Positions 24,700 through 24,771 of a DNA stretch of 24,771 nucleotides are shown piece after piece. Positions within the stretch are counted from its first letter, which is position 1, and every line of letters starts with the position of its first letter. The stretch lies in NCBI GenBank assembly GCA_937996535.1, contig CALKVF010000081.1:1-24771 (forward strand). The letters are read 5' to 3'. Source of the stretch: an uncultured Novosphingobium sp. (GTDB lineage Bacteria > Pseudomonadota > Alphaproteobacteria > Sphingomonadales > Sphingomonadaceae). The position numbers and the translations under genes are program-made. Under the pieces are notes generated by a model. That model saw only the letters and a program-made list of their open reading frames with translations. It searched no databases and had not been told where the DNA came from.

Positions 24700-24771
24700 T
24701 GGTGAGCCCTGCTGGGTTCGAACCAGCGACCTACTGATTAAAAGTCAGTTGCTCTACCGACTGAGCTAAGG
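24700..24771 (-). tRNA. trnK: tRNA-Lys (TTT anticodon), 5' end cut by window
   Basis: The minus strand shows the D-arm TTAGCTCAGTCGGTAGAGCA and the anticodon stem-loop CTGACTTTTAATCAG with anticodon TTT. The T-arm is GCTGGTTCGAACCCAGC, followed by the 3' acceptor strand AGGGCTC, discriminator A and an encoded CCA. The first four bases of the acceptor stem fall beyond the window edge, so the gene is incomplete only because of the window. Confidence 0.95.

Overview
The window reads as GC-rich alphaproteobacterial chromosome, most likely from the order Sphingomonadales (Novosphingobium- or Erythrobacter-like). The basis is inference from gene content: an NDUFA12 / DUF2155 / aat cluster, a tRNA-Trp near secE-nusG-rplK, a GTP-type PEP carboxykinase, a fatty acyl-AMP ligase and TonB-family proteins. 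I see no insertion sequence, phage, integrase, CRISPR array or rRNA operon. This is mostly core chromosome carrying a few less-studied modules.

Positions 1-2717 (minus strand): tRNA-Trp, a 500-residue polytopic membrane protein, secE, nusG and the first codons of rplK. This is the conserved translation/secretion block with an extra membrane-protein gene between the tRNA and secE. Positions 2792-5533: aat (plus) converges on a minus-strand run recX > DUF192 lipoprotein > NDUFA12 > DUF2155 lipoprotein. The 3' ends of aat and the DUF2155 gene overlap by 187 bp, both strands being open. Positions 5674-8408: an orphan fatty acyl-AMP ligase (plus) converges on a winged-helix regulator with a degenerate receiver domain (minus). 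The gap between them carries a cluster of strong inverted repeats.

Positions 8409-8944 are a 536-bp, relatively AT-rich non-coding stretch. Then follows a tightly packed plus-strand set: a TelA-family protein, an XpaC-like two-helix membrane protein, and a small PHA_gran_rgn-family protein. A DUF2721 membrane protein (minus) and a lipocalin (plus) are divergent. The lipocalin abuts acetyl-CoA synthetase (minus), and their two stop codons form TGATCA.

Positions 12259-20848 (minus strand) look like one long transcription unit: a beta-CASP metallo-beta-lactamase-fold nuclease-like protein, an ABC ATPase, a double-FtsX permease, an HlyD-type adaptor and a TonB-domain protein, joined by overlaps or gaps of at most 5 nt, then acs after a 59-nt gap. 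This is the best candidate here for a poorly described system: an FtsX-type exporter coupled to a predicted RNA-processing enzyme and a TonB-like protein.

Positions 20951-24375 (plus): succinate-semialdehyde dehydrogenase, then pckG. Two overlapping palindromes lie just before the pckG ribosome binding site and resemble a LacI-family operator. With acs, this end of the window is rich in C2/C4 and gluconeogenic metabolism. The window ends with a small lipoprotein gene and a tRNA-Lys cut by the window edge. All functional statements rest on reading translations and motifs by eye; no database search was run.
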